From assembly GCA_047967505.1 (NCBI GenBank), contig CM106539.1: a DNA stretch of 64,000 nt; one strand, 5' to 3'. The position numbers and the translations under genes were made by a program. Positions 1 to 13,889 of this stretch are shown piece after piece. Below the pieces are notes generated by a model, which had not been told where the DNA came from, did no database searches, and was given only the letters and a program-made list of their open reading frames with translations. Numbering within the stretch: the first letter of the stretch is position 1; the number at the start of each line of letters is the position of its first letter. The DNA comes from Dipteris shenzhenensis (lineage: Eukaryota > Polypodiophyta > Polypodiopsida > Gleicheniales).

Positions 1-1592
1 AGAAACAACCAAACATTGAACCCGAACACTTTGAAATGTAAAAATTATTCTCAATGTGTTCTAAGTAGTGCTTGTGTGGATCAATGTGATGGAATGTTTG
101 CAGAGCAAGCGACTGGCTTAAGGAAGTAATGCTAGGTTGATTCCCCCTAGATTAATTGAAGGTCATTTGAAAGGAGGGGTACAATATTAAGTATAGTGTT
201 GGAATTTGGTGCAGTGTGTCACTTGTTCCCAAGTTGGAAGCAAGATTCTTTGTAAGAAAGCCTTAGCAACCTATGAGTCAACCAATAGGTTTGTGACTAA
301 AGTGTCAGCCTCCACCGATCAAACCATTGACAAATGTCTATCATTCAATCTAACTGAAGAATTTTTCTTTTTGTGTGCTTTTGTGGGAAATAAGGAGCCT
401 CCCATGCTTGTTAAGGAAAACTATTATGGGTTAAGCAAGCTAAATTGGCTAGGTGTTGTGTCATCCTCTCCATGGCTAAGATATCCAATGGTACACTCCC
501 AATCTCCAATAAGAGGATAGAGTATGGTGTGGATTTGTTAACCGTCTAGTTAGTTGGAGATGAAGTGCGTCTACATTTTCTCTATGTCCACAATGTCAAA
601 GCCGAAGGCACTACCTCTCCATATCTCTAACCTATATAGGATCATTGGCACAACTGCTACATCAAAAAGAGGTTTCTTGAGAGACCAACTCCATATATTT
701 ACTACCATGCAGGTGAGTTCTATGCATCTGTTTGTACAATTTTGCCACTTGTGATCGCATGGGATCTAAATCCCAAAGGATTGGAAAGAGAGAAAAAATC
801 TCAAATCATTTCTATATTATGTTATAGTGGGTTGGTTCATCCATTGTGTTTTAAATTTTGTCTTATCCGCATGAGTTGGTTGCTTAGGTGCAAAAAACGG
901 TCAAGAGTGTCGACCAACTTCCAAGATTGTACCGTACTTTGGCTAGTACTACAACATTGCTTGCACATAGTAGCAAGTAGATCACCTCAGTCCAAATGTA
1001 TGGCCCACTGCTACCCCCTTGAGCTACACATGCATATATGCATTCCTCAAGCTTGTCAATGCAAAGAGTGAATAGTGTGGATGTAGTTTGACACCTATAT
1101 TGTTGAAAAAATCTACATATAATGCACCATTCATGAGAAGTTTGTGCCATATCCACTCAAAAAATCTATAGATAGTATGCACGTAGTTGAGGGGTCTCCA
1201 ATGTAATGGTTCTTGCAATTAATATGTTACATATCCAATTGATTGCCTCTGAACCTGTCGCCCATTTTAGCAGCATGAAAATTGGCTGTCTTGCATGAAG
1301 ATCGACTATCTTTCCATTGGCCATTTTGCAAAGCCCAAACTTGGCATCCTCTATGATACAAAAGAGAACCTATTCTTGCATAAAACACCCAGGGGAGCCA
1401 ACATGACCTCGAGTCTCATTATTCCAAGAGAGTCAACTACCTTGGGTCTAACCCCTCTCCAAAAACGATCCGACTCCATGTACCATTTTGAAAATCAAGA
1501 AGAAGCAAGAGGAGGAGAAGTAAAAGACAAGAAAGAAGAATTTATATGTGCGTCCCACTCTAGGTGTCAAAACATGCACAAATAGATATAGC

Positions 1593-1637
<45 letters not shown>

Positions 1638-2449
1638 AGATTTGGTGTACTTGGACAAAACATCTAAATCAATTGTAGGCCCTTTAAAGACATAGTATCC
1701 CCTCTTAGAAAAAATTTACGTGGGAATGCCTTGGAAGCACAAGATAACCATTGTGTCTTATATCTAGTTGTTCTTTTGTTGTCCCAATTTTTGGCAAAAT
1801 GTTTATTCTACATTTATGTCATATGGAGTAGGTGTAATGTTATTCTCGTTACACTATCCATTTAATGGACACAATTTGTGGAGTGTCATCTTTTAATTTA
1901 TCACAGATGTTTTATTGCTTGTCTTTTCAAGAATAAAAGGAGACCTCTTAAGGAAATGTTGAAAAAGGTGATAGATCTTGCACAACAAGGGAAACTAGGA
2001 CATCCTTTATCCTTTACAATAAGACCACAAATTGCCACCATTCCACTTCCTTAATTGATTGAGGGAGAGCTTACCTCCTTGTAGTCTCTTCACTCTATAT
2101 TTGGGGATCTTGCAATCAATTAGCGTCATATATTTGTTATTGCAATGCTCCCAGCACATGATACAAGATAGCCAATCAAAAATTGTAGGATACCAAGTAT
2201 CATTTCAAGGACCTCTTGATTTGTTGTACATTTGTGAGTTGAAATAGGTAGGATTGGGATCATAAGATCACCTCTCCAAGTGAGGCATTGTCCTTGGCAC
2301 CTAGTACCCATCCCATTCAATCTATTGATTGAATTTTTTGATGGAATAGTGATCTTTTCTTTCATTGGGTTTATTATTGGGCACTATGGACTCTATGGAA
2401 GGAATGAAACCATAGGGTCTTTAGTGATCCCTCCCTGGCTAAGTATTAG
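1..2449. other. Intergenic DNA, no recognisable gene
   Basis: AT-rich sequence. The open frames are short, overlap on both strands and show no family motif that I recognise. The only clear structure is a (GA)n run at about 1593-1634. Decayed transposon sequence is possible but cannot be named. Confidence 0.5.
1593..1634. repeat. (GA)n microsatellite
   Basis: An uninterrupted GA dinucleotide run of about 40 bases. It creates a spurious leucine/serine-repeat reading frame on the opposite strand. Confidence 0.9.
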
Positions 2450-2742
2450 TTCTTTCGAACATCTCTACGGTGTCTCTACGACAATCCTCCTTTGACTTCC
2501 TATATGCACAAGATCTTGATATCATGCTTTCTTGTCATATAATGAGATCTTCTAATGTTGTAGTTGCATGTCACTTTCTTAGGAAATTTTTTTTCCCCCA
2601 AAAACAAAGTATGTGCACACTTGCACATGCATTTGTGTGCATGCATGCATGCTCGTGTGTGCATGCACATCTTCTTTCGAATGTCTCTACGGTGTCTCTA
2701 CGGTAATCCTCCTTCGACTGCTTGTATGCGTAAGATCTTGAT
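2450..2742 (+). repeat. Short direct duplication (about 72-bp units)
   Basis: The stretch at about 2450-2522 (TTTCGAAC, ATCTCTACGGTGTCTCTACG, then AATCCTCCTT and AAGATCTTGATAT) recurs at about 2672-2742 with few changes. The two copies are separated by a GT/CA-rich spacer with alternating TGCATGCATGCATG. No coding capacity is evident. Confidence 0.75.
2515..2660 (+). repeat. Left copy of a long direct repeat flanking the hAT relic
   Basis: About 70 bases starting TTGATATCATGCTTTCTTGT and ending ACTTTCTTAGGA recur without a visible mismatch at about 6686-6756. Both copies run on into a related GTGCACACTTGCACATGC-type alternating purine/pyrimidine stretch. The copies lie on either side of the decayed hAT coding region, in the same orientation. 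Confidence 0.8.
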
Positions 2743-3737
2743 ATTAGTGTCTTCAGAAACGTTTCAAGGTTCTGACATGCGTTTTGCCTTGAAATGTGGT
2801 CAAAAATGCATTTTTTCCATAAATTGTGTATATAGTATAAATATTTACCTCCAGATTCTTCGCTCTCTCTTAAAAGAGCTCTAGCCTACAGGTGCGACCT
2901 ACAATCTACTCAGTGCTTCCTACAGCTTACAAGGCCATACTACATAGGCTAAGAGGGTTTAAACTTTAAAGTTTAAACTACCTATGCATAATTTATATAA
3001 TTTAAACTTTAAACTTAATAATTCAAGAATCAAAATCAAGATTCATTATTCAAGAATCTTCAATCAACTTTAAATTTTAATATTCAATGCCCATGAATGA
3101 GATGCAATGGCTCAAAACTCAAGAGTCAATCATCGATTGAAAAGAGAACAAAATGAAATACATGTCATAATATTGCATTGGTTAGTGACTCAGTGCCAAG
3201 TCACAAGTGGTAACTGCATACATAATCCCTGATCCATGAAACACTCTAGTCTCTATAGTACTCTACTATCTACTATCTAGTCTCTAGAGCTAGAGTCTAG
3301 GACTCTAGGGCCCTGGCCCCTCTCCAAGATCCTCTGCCTCATCAATGTGATCACTAGATGAATCTGCATCCTCTGAAGAGAGGAAGCACCACCCTCAAAC
3401 CAACCCGCAGCTCGCAACTGATCTGAGTCCTCTGAGTCTGTAGTGTCTGCTAATGCCTCCTCCTCCTGCTCTGGCTCATGTCTGCCTTGACGTCCTCAGG
3501 ATGAAGATGCAGTAGCAGTAACAGATACACGTGATCCCCCACATGAGGCTCTGGCTCATGCTCGATGCTGATAACCATGCATTTGAGGAGAGGCCTGCTG
3601 TGACGATACCAAGACGGTGTATCCTCTGTAGCAGTAGCAGGTAGTCGTGGTGCTCGAGCTCAAGTCTGCGAATGTGTCTGATGTTGGAATCGGAGCATAT
3701 CCTATCATAGGAAGTCGTAGACATCATCGTTCGCTTG

Positions 3738-6235
3738 ACTTTGATGGATCATTGACATATCAATAAGCTTCCACTTTATTTTATCGAGATCAACTTGCTT
3801 CGACTTCCACTCAATGCTACCAGTACCATCTGTAGACCTGTACTTCTCAAGCAGGCGTAGGTTGGCATTTACATATACCAACCTGTTGAGCTACTCCATG
3901 CTCAACCTGACACAATTTATAGATATAAAGAAGTCAATTCTCACGTCTGAAGACTTATTTTTCAAAATGTTATAAGATACATAATAACTTATAAGTTATA
4001 TTATATATTTACTGACTAAGTAGCTAAAACTTAGGAACTTACTTGTTTCTCTCCTTGGTGTGTATGTTTGCACATATTCTCAGCCGTACCTAATGTGTAA
4101 TCTTAGGAGAGGATGCGAAGAGCTAGGGTCTACAATGAGCAATTCAAAATCCCAAATTTCTCCCACCAAGTAAGAGCCAATAGCTTGTTCTCTCTTTCCT
4201 TGGCAATTGCACAAGAGAAATGACCCATGTCATTGCGAAACTTGACTATGTCCTCTTCAATTCTATTGCAATTTGCAAATTGCATACAAAAAGACAATAT
4301 AAACAATTAGGCATTAATAAACATTAAATATTATATATAAGGCAATTAGCACTGAGCGAGGGCTGCATTAATTTACTCTGTGACCTCACCTATTCTGGAC
4401 CGATGAGTCACAAACTTTCTCCAAGTATTGGGTCCATCCGCTCACAAGCACCCAATCATTCCATTTAGCATGGTCTTTCCATAGGGGATGGAGTATATGT
4501 GTCACAGTGTGGATTGGCCTATGAAACCAATCCCATCTCTTCCTCTAAATTCCTAGTATGTCATCTTTTCTAGAATTTTATCAAAAGGAATTGACTTTCA
4601 AGTTAGAGCAAGACTACAAGTTACAAGATTTTTATTCATGGAACTTGGAACTTGCAGGTCACAAGAGTCAAGACTTTTATTCATACCTCCTCTGCTCCAA
4701 GATAGATTGTTGGCAATCCTCCGTTGCTTCCGAAGCTTCAACATGAACTCATAGAGCAAGCCCATAGTACAACCCTCATGATCAAAGAGTCAAAGCACAA
4801 AGTACAAGGGCTCTATGGCCATTTGGATGGAAAGTGCTTCCAGCCAAAAGTGATTGTCGAAGACAATCCCCTCAACATTTTATCTAACAGGTAATCTCGA
4901 GTCATTCCAGTCCAGCCAATCTAAATTGGTCATGCGACGGAGGCTTTCTTTGGTCTTAACCAACCTATGAGAATGAAGCGATAAGCCCTTCATGAGTACT
5001 TGGTCAAGAAAAACATTCCAAGATAGAAAAAGAAACAAATTCAAACAATTAATAATTCGATGAATCATGAATTGAATGATGAATCATGATTCTTGAATCT
5101 TATCTGCTAAGATCCAAGAAAGTGTAGCCAAATCGTGTCTTCGATGGTCTCACAAGCTCCCACTTGCACTGCCTTCTAAATAGGGCCAGTGCATGTGGCT
5201 TACGAGTGATATAAGTTACTAATTGCATGGCTTTATCGACCACATCAGACACCCAAGGAAACTTCCCAATATCCTCCATCATCAGGTCAAGAGAGTGTAA
5301 AGCACAAGTGGTCCACACTATCTTGGGATACTTCTCCTCAAGGAGGCTTCCCATTCTTCTGTAGTTGGAGCCATTGTCAGTGATGACTTGCACCACATTC
5401 TCTTCACCAACCTCCTTGATGGCTGCCTCAATATGGCTCCATATCCACTCTTCGGTGATGTGAAGGCCGGCATGTGATGCATTAACCACCCTCAGGAAGA
5501 TACTTCCAACGCAAGAACTGACCAAGATATTAATCATGTGTCTCCTCTTCGTGTCACTCCATCCGTTGGAGACTATGGTGCATCCATACGGACTCCAGGC
5601 TTCCTTGAGTCCCTCCATGTCTTTCTTAATTGATCCCACCTGCTTCTTCAATTTTGTGGTGCGGAGAGTCTCAGATTTAGCAGGTGAAAGGGATGATGCT
5701 CTTGCTCTACCATCTGCTACAAGTGCATGGGAAAAGTTTTTAAAGGCAGGAATCCTTGCAACATTGAAGGGAATATTGCATGAGTAGAAAAACTGCTCCT
5801 CTGCAATTTTAGCCTCTTACTTCAATGCCATGTAAAGGCTCAGTGAAGGCACTCCCATGTGCCTGTGAAGAGGATGCAACCTGCCCATAACCCTCCTGCT
5901 GTGACTGTGACAAATCCACATCCCCGATATTTGACTGGGATGATGTGGCAATGGCAGTGACGATTGCTTGTATGCCCAACTTTTTCTACTCTTACAACAC
6001 ATTAGCATGAAGAACCTTTTCTGTGACCACAGGATGGAGGAGGGGTCAAATCTCTACAAATTTGGACGGGATACCTCCATATGCCAAGAAGATTCCCTCT
6101 GGAATGGCTTGGCAAGGACCTTCACCATGGCATTCCTCCCATAAAAATGTGCTCGAACTCAAGGGGCGGATCTTGTCATTGTCTCACCACAAAACTTGCA
6201 TACTGACCTCCTTGTGCCAAATGACCCATATCTCT
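3738..6235 (-). pseudogene. Decayed hAT-superfamily transposase (BED finger, DUF659-like region, dimerisation tail)
   Basis: hAT transposases cut and paste DNA transposons in the nucleus. Reading leftwards on the minus strand there is first a BED-finger-like CKFCG start (about 6199-6213). Next is a linker, then an open stretch (about 5815 to 5100) with IPFNVAR, SNGWSDTKRR, VITDNGSNYRRM and TTCALHSLDLMMEDIG. This pattern is typical of plant hAT proteins carrying DUF659. Further left come FWLEALSIQM and LLYEFMLKL (about 4870-4740), RPIHTVTHILHPL (about 4500), TWWEKFG (about 4151-4171) and LVYVNANLRLLEK (about 3830-3870), which match the C-terminal dimerisation region. Several in-frame stops and frame changes break it, for example within the segment after TWWEKFG. 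A GTAAGTTC donor near 4035 suggests an original intron. No terminal inverted repeats were identified. Superfamily assignment is firm; the exact ends are not. Confidence 0.82.
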
Positions 6236-6685
6236 TTCTAAAAATGGTATCCTACCATACATCCCGCCTTGGAAGCACATCGGCACCACGACTCAAGGCC
6301 ATGGTATGGATAACGGGAATCAGGATGAAGAAGGGCTTAGAATTGTTGGAGAGGAAAGCCAAGTGCAAGGGGTTGACAAGGCTAGAGGCTAGAGTAAGGA
6401 TTGGAGAGGATAGAGAGAAGTAGAGAGGTTGGAGAGAGTAGAGGCTGAAGAGAGTATAACAACTATGGTAGAGGAAATAGGAAGGGCAAGTAGAGGGTTT
6501 AGCAAGGGAAGGTAGACTAGAGAGTGTAGGGAGTGATATGCAAGCAAGACATGGAGCAAGAGCAGCAAATCGGCAGCCCAAACGATGCAAGCAAAAAAAG
6601 CCTTCCGAAATTCACGCGTACGGCTGTTTTACAGCAGGGCGTTTCTCCCAAGACAACGTGTTTCGGGAGTTTTTTGGTTACACTG

Positions 6686-6870
6686 CTTGATATCATGCTT
6701 TCTTGTCATATAATGAGATCTTCTAATGTTGTAGTTGCATGTCACTTTCTTAGGATTTTTTTTTGTAATATAATAACAAACAGATCACCCCCCAAAAAAA
6801 AGTAAGTGCATACTTGCACGTGCATGTGTGTGCACGCACGCGTGCTCGCGTGTGCATGCACGTGTGTTTT
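6686..6870 (+). repeat. Right copy of the long direct repeat flanking the hAT relic
   Basis: Matches the copy near 2515 over about 70 bases. It then has an insertion of roughly 25 bases (AATATAATAACAAACAGATC) before the shared CCCCCAAAAA and the GTGTGTGCACGCACGCGTGC tract. Confidence 0.8.
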
Positions 6871-8164
6871 GTGGACACGTGCATGTATATAGTACTATAT
6901 AGAGCGATAGTTGAAAGTAAACAACAACAAAAGAGTAATACTGTATAAAACAGAAGTAGCAAAGGACTAATGATGATTTTTAATATCAAACAGAAGCTCT
7001 ACTGATCCATCACAGGAAAATATACAACCTAAATGAGCAATTATAAAATTTATTTGGAACCAAAGATATTAATTGAGAAACGCCCCACTAGCAATATTTT
7101 GCTCTTCAGACTTATGATAGACCAAAAACAGGAGCAGAAGAATATGGTGATTGTAGCATCATGCTTACAAAGAGGCCAGCCACAAGCAATACCAAAGATA
7201 TCTAACAATAGATTAACAGGCCAGGCAAACTGTGGCTTGGATGATCCAACATAGATAAATATAAACCTTCAAATGACTGAGATGCAATCAGCACATTATC
7301 TAATGTCTCTAGCAAAAGTCTACAAATATGTACCAAGTAAATCAGACTTTTTACATATGTTACAAACTACGTGTTTACTGCCTACAGCTAGCAGTTAATT
7401 CATTCCAGAACAATAAGGCAGCAAAGGAAAAAATTTTAACATGATCCCCTTCGACGCTTTAAGAGTTTAAATTCATGTCGAAAAAGTGATTGTAGCCATT
7501 TTTATAAAACCTATACTGAAAATGATTTTGTAAAGTGGTTACTTTGAATATATTCTTAAAACTTTACCCCTCAAGTCTTAAAGCTGCTTACAATCTTGAA
7601 CTTTGCAAAGGGCAACGTGACCTCTTGGGAGTCTCATAGCATACTTCGAAATTCAAGAACTACCATCAGTTATACCTGTGTTGCATTTCATTTCAATATG
7701 CGTATATGCTTGATATTACTCCTCATTTTAGGAGATCTGAAAATGTACGCCAGCAAAAATGACATGGCACTTACATTGGAAGAGATGCTTTTGTATACAT
7801 AACAAATATACTCAAATTTGTACCAGCTACATCATTTTCTTGCCACAGGTTTTGAGTTGACATGGACATCATGTCATATCACATTGGCTTCGACGGCACA
7901 AGAATTCATTTTTAATGTATCTGCTTGCACTCCTTGTGGGATGAAGAAAATGAAAATTTTCCTCCCACAAAATGAAAACCCGTTCAGGACTGTGAGTCCA
8001 TTGCATGATTACACCAAGAATATTCAGGAGTGTGATTTACTTCCCACAATGGCTACACTTGACTTTCTTTATAGCGGAACTAGCCAAGGCCTGTGATTCA
8101 AGTGCATGCTTTCTTTAATCCATTCACTCAAAGCACATAAAAGCTACTTAGAAATACAAGACTC
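6871..8164 (-). other. Probable 3' flank / 3' UTR of the TFIIB gene
   Basis: No convincing coding frame is present. The stretch is AT-rich and lies directly downstream of the TFIIB stop codon in minus-strand terms. Part of it is likely transcribed as 3' UTR, but no poly(A) signal can be assigned with confidence. Confidence 0.4.
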
Positions 8165-11094
8165 CTATGGAATGCACAAATTCTTGAGCTCCTCCTCTTT
8201 TACAAACCAGTCAGGCACTAACTTCGAAGCATGAGGATACAGATCTTTGTATGAGTTTCGTATTGTCCCCTCTGCTACACCAGTTACTCGTGATATGTCT
8301 GCCATATAGTGTGGACGAAGTTAGGGAAGATCCTAGAAATTAAAGTATTTACTAACGTGATTAATGCAGAAAGACTAGACCTTTGAGTATCTTTTTTTCG
8401 TCTGCAAGCTGAGAGATCATGTAGATTGCAGCTGCAGCAATGGAAATAGGATTTCTCCTGCAAGTTTCCAGTGACATCAGGATAGCAACAATGAACACAT
8501 TTTGCATGCAAACATGAAGTAAACATGAAGAAAGTCAATGCACACACATTTGTAGAAATTAATCTAGATACATTCGCATGGACACCATTCCTTGTATGAG
8601 CCATAACCATTTGTCTCGGATGTATTAGAGAGCAAAGCTAGACAAGTCATCATAATAAAAGAAAAAGTGATATATTCCATTCAAAACGAATCATACAACA
8701 GGTGGGAGAGAAAGTACTCTATCCCTAGCCTCAACAATGTGGCAAAAAAACCATGGTGGTGGTCTAAAATGCCACGACATCCCAAAAGGGGTCAAATGAA
8801 AAAATAATGAGCAGTCCCATGTCCTCATGAAGGATAAAAGTCTCCCACGAGCTGCCAAAGAGGTGCCTGTACACCGCTCCCACTGACTCCTGAGAGTGAA
8901 GATAATCTCCGCCCAAATGGAAGCAAGAGTGTCAGCCTCCGTGCATAAATGGCCCCCAAGGACAAAAGAACATCGCGAACACCATATCCGCCATAGGGTA
9001 ATACTAGAAATCACCTCCCAGGCTGACCCTGCAGGTGAAGTAGGCCTGAAATCCTGAGCTGGTACTGGTACCAAAAGTAAGTCCTGCGGCTCCATGGTGC
9101 TAACATCTGTGGGACCTCGTCTCTGGCGACACTGCATGAAGAAACCGTGGTCTCTTGGCTCTGACTCATAGAGGGCAAAGGCTCCAAATCCTCTCCCCCA
9201 AAGGGCAGCACCCCATGTCATCAGAAAGGACTCGGATGTAACATATGAGAACATCCGGAAGATACCTGTCCAAACCACTCTAGAGCTGAGGCAGCTCCAT
9301 AAACAATGCTTACTAGATTCCTCTACAAGCTGACAACGCATACACAAGGAGGGCCTACCCGTCTGCTGAAGCCAAGTACCCACAGGTATACCCCTATGAA
9401 TAGTGAGCCAAAGAAAGTAGGAGACTTTCCTGGCTCTACTGATGCCCCAAAAGTGAGTCCAGTAGCTCAGCAAGAGCTCTGCAGTAAGTCCCTGTGCGTG
9501 CCAATGCTGTGAGGCAGATGGTAGGTGATGAGAGTCTCTCTGCTGAAGCCTGTAAGTGTCAGATGGTAGGTGATGAGAGTCTCTCTGCTGAAGCCTAAAG
9601 TCATCATAATCAGATTTGCCTTTTGCTGAGAAACTGCCAGAAGAACAAATCAACTGCTAAGCATGAGCAAAATATGCTTTAATAGCCATTAACAAAGTGT
9701 TGGCTAGCAGATTCTCATCACAATCTTGTCCCTAAACAGAGGGGGAATTTTCATAACTAAAGTATCTAACCTTATGAACATGGGTGATGCTACCTGCATT
9801 CAATGATTACGAAATTCAGGTCTGTGTAGGTAGGAGATCTGAGAGCAGATGCTGTATCTGTGCCAGCAGGATTTGAAGATCCCTCTATGTGTTTTGCTTT
9901 TTTTTTAAATAGCAGATGCCCAGATATGTTATGGCAAGATGCACCCCTGCAAGGCCCTTCATTCTGCTTTGCTGACTCACCATTCTTGTTAAGCCATCCA
10001 TTGCATAAGAAGGCTCCCTCATGAACCCTGTTGCTTCAAGATATTAATCTTCCAGATCTTTGTCATTTCTCTTTGACAGGGATGTTCCTGTTGTGCATTT
10101 AGCCATTTGAGAACATGCGGCAGCACTTAACGGTTCAAATGCAGTCTGGGACAACACTCTTCTTCCAAAAAAGATATGGAAACATTTGGATCTGATTACC
10201 TCATGCGATACGTGCCAGCAAGGTCTGTGGCCTGATTCCTGATGCCTGTGTACCAATTGAAACCTGTGTAGTCCTCACCAACTGTGGCCAGCAGTTGTCT
10301 AGATGTGTGCTTTCCTATTCTATTCTGTTGGTATGTGTCATTGACTATAAGCATTCCAGTACTACTACAAATTTTTAGCGAAGTTCCACGTTTATCTATT
10401 TCAGGCTTCGCATCTTTCAAGAACCTGTCCCATCCCTTGTTTCATCAATCCCTAATGGGTTTCTTTCCACTGTACAACTTCTTCCTACCAATCCTTGGAC
10501 ATTTGCAATCCCCACTAATCATGCATCTCCATTATGAAACTTCTCCCAAATCAAAGAAGGTGCACCATGTAGTGGGTGAATCATAGTGTGGGATATAACA
10601 ACCTGCTAGGGACAAATCATGGCATCGTTTCATGAGTATTTTATCCAGAAACACCTTTTCTAGACATCCATCTAGAATACTAACACCTTGTCACATGGTC
10701 ATGCAGGCAAAGCCTGCAACCCCACCTTCCACACATGTCTTTCTTACAGATGCAAATAATGTGTACCTCATGCTCATCATTCTAGGCATCAAACATCCAT
10801 TCTATTTCCAAGTTCAAGCGCATGGTCTGCTCCATTGGTCTTGCACATGGGCATCGAGAAACTACAAACTAAGTGGTATGTCGACATGCAGGTGAGCTTT
10901 GTCTAGGATTAGCTATGAGGGATTGAAGCTGTGAGCGAGCCTAGGTGGGGTCCTAGCCGGTCCTGGCATTTTTATGATTATGTTGTATCTGTCTTGGGTG
11001 TTGATGCCCGCTTAGAGGCTCCACCCATTCAGCTCATTGTATCAGCTTCTTTCAGTCTCATAGACCCTTCAATCTTTCGAAGACCTTTATTAAA

Positions 11095-11136
<42 letters not shown>

Positions 11137-13853
11137 CTAGGCAGACAACCCTGTGAAGATGCAATGATAATACCTTGAATGGGACATCTGCTCGCTAACG
11201 CTTTCGATGTCTTCCTGCTGGTTTGGCGTCTGTGAAGATTGGGTTGAGGGTCACATGTCCGATGTTGTCCACTAAGTGGCCCTTCTTCTGTGAAGAATCC
11301 TTTATCTGGAGATGTCTGTGCTCTTAGGCCAGGTGCTGGTAGTTTGAGATGTGTGACTTCTGGCACACAATGAAGGGCATCTCATGAGCACATGCTCCTC
11401 TGTCTCCACCACCTCCTGCATGTCACAAAGGGTGCAAAGTCTCAACTCGCAATGACAGCGCAGGGTGTCGACCTGTTTCCCAACACAATATGGAACCCAT
11501 GGCTATCCACACTGCAGGCAAGAGATGAATCTATAAATCTAAGCCTAAGGAACTCATCCTTGGTCGGATGGAGGACCTGCTCCCTAATGCCATCTTCATG
11601 CAATGTGGCTATGTCAAAGACTCCCAAGTATGCTGGATATAAATCTACCACAAGTCCTCCCTGATAACCCAATGGACCTCTTGACGTGTCAAGCACAAAG
11701 TGGGTGCCTCCAAGAAGTACAGATATGGCAGGAGATGGTCAATGGGCATGCCTCGAGTGTGAAACCATCTACTAGTACGTGAATACCAGCAATTATCATC
11801 TGTATCTACTGCTAGCTGAATGGATGATGAGAGGGCCTTCCATGGTAGTCTCTATCTGCCTGCCTTGGTCATGTTGTACCGTATGACCCTTTCTAAATAA
11901 GTGGTAATCTGAAAGGCACATCTACGTATAAGATCCATGCTGTGAACTCTCTGAGTATGTGCACCTCTTCCCACAAGTCATGCATGATAGCATCATGACC
12001 TGCAGTCTCTCAAATCCGCGCCCCTCATTCCTATGAAGTCCACCCTCCTAAAAGATCCCACGTACAGTGTTACTGGTCTGACCGGAGAATCAAAGAGGAG
12101 GGTTTTTGTATGCTTGTGCTAGAAATGGGCCTAAAAACATTGTCTCTCCAATCACTCCTCTTCAGGCTGCCTGAATCAAGGTCCTATGAAAATGCATCCA
12201 GGGTACATATAGGATGTAACAATTTCAACCTGCTGTTGAATAAAGGCGGACTTGGGTTGGGTGTCACTATTGTTGACGATCATAAAAAGGTCCTTCCCAA
12301 GATTGCCCTTCATGTCCTGACTCTCATATAAAGCCTCTAGGGCTACCAAGTGGCTCTATATGCCTACAGATGTGCCTAAGGACTACATCATCGTCAAGAG
12401 CTGAGTAAGGACAACTATCTCTGCTAGTGCTGGCCCTTGTCCTCCCAAAGTGTCCACAAACAAGGCAAATTCGTCTACGTAGAGCCCAAATTGTAAAGGG
12501 GACGCAACGCATTCCTGCTACTCACGTTCTCTGATATCCCGTGTGCAATGTGCACCCTGCCTATGATTCTCTCATATAGTGGCATAACTACCCACATGAC
12601 ATCATTTGTAATCCCCAGTGTCTGAAGTTATGAAAGAGATGAGCCCATGGGACTGAGTCATATGCCTTGCAGAAGTCCCCGAAACACCAATAAAACTCCT
12701 GGTTCTCATGTTTGGCCTCCTCTACAAGAATGAAGATATGATGTATGGTGGATTGGTCCCATATGAAGTTACAAAAGAGCTGAGCCCATGAGACTGAGTC
12801 ATATGTCTTGAAGAAGTCCACGAAGCACCAATAAAACTCCTGGTTCTCATGTTTGGCCTCCTCTACAAGAATGAAGATATGATCAATGGTGGATTGGTCC
12901 CATCTGAATCCCACCTGAGTCCTGATGGGGGTGGATTGGTCCCATCTGAATCCCACCTGAGTCCTGACCCATCACACACATACCTAGTTTGATTCCTGCC
13001 TGACCCATCTAATGGCCTACTCACTGATATATACCTCAAGCGTTGAGCCATACACTTTGGCCATCAAATGGGCGATGTCCAGAGGTCTCTCGTGTTGTCA
13101 ATGAAGATCATGGTGTTGACAGTCTCGCTTTGTGGATCGAGATCATGGCGTTGATAGTCCAAGCTCCAAGGAAACCTGTACGACAGAGCTTCATTAAAAA
13201 GCTTGGCTAAGATCGATGCAAGGACTTCATCCAGCACGGTTAGGGAGCCCAGGGATTAAGAAAAGAAGGCTAATGTGGGTCTCGAGGACTTAGGCAATAG
13301 CAAAGGGCCAACTGGCTATGTTAAGCCAAGGACTTGTTTATAGCAAGATGCTCTTCTATATCAGAGTGGCCAAGGCTATTGTGGATTCATTCAGTGTGCA
13401 CACAATACTAGATGGTTTGGTCTAGAAGGCACCTGGCATCTAGATCACAAGATGATTGTGCCAAGGGTTCCTTGGGAACGGGTTTTGGTGGTATGGGATG
13501 CCAACGCTATGTACATGGGATTGTGGGAGTCTAAACTCTAGCTTGCATGCTCGGTGGGTGTTGGGAGATGAGTTTGCCTACTGTATATCTTACTGTTAGT
13601 GTTGATCGTGTTATGACCTATGTTTAAGGTGAGACCCTAGAGGGGATTGTATGTATCATCTGTGAGTCAAGATTTCAGCTTGTAGGAGGCCTTCATGATC
13701 CTCAGCTTTGCCATTTTGAAGCTTCTTGATTGCTTTCTCAATCGGGTGAGGTATATCCAAAACCTCTGGTGTGTGTTTATTGGGGATGTTGTATAAGGTA
13801 TTGGCATAGTTCTAAAAACAAGGAGGGTTGTATGTGTGTGGGTGGGTTGGTGG

Positions 13854-13889
<36 letters not shown>

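Noticed and set aside
206-520. 104-codon plus-strand frame as a small gene
   Set aside because: No motif, no homologous pattern recognised, and neighbouring frames of similar length occur on both strands.
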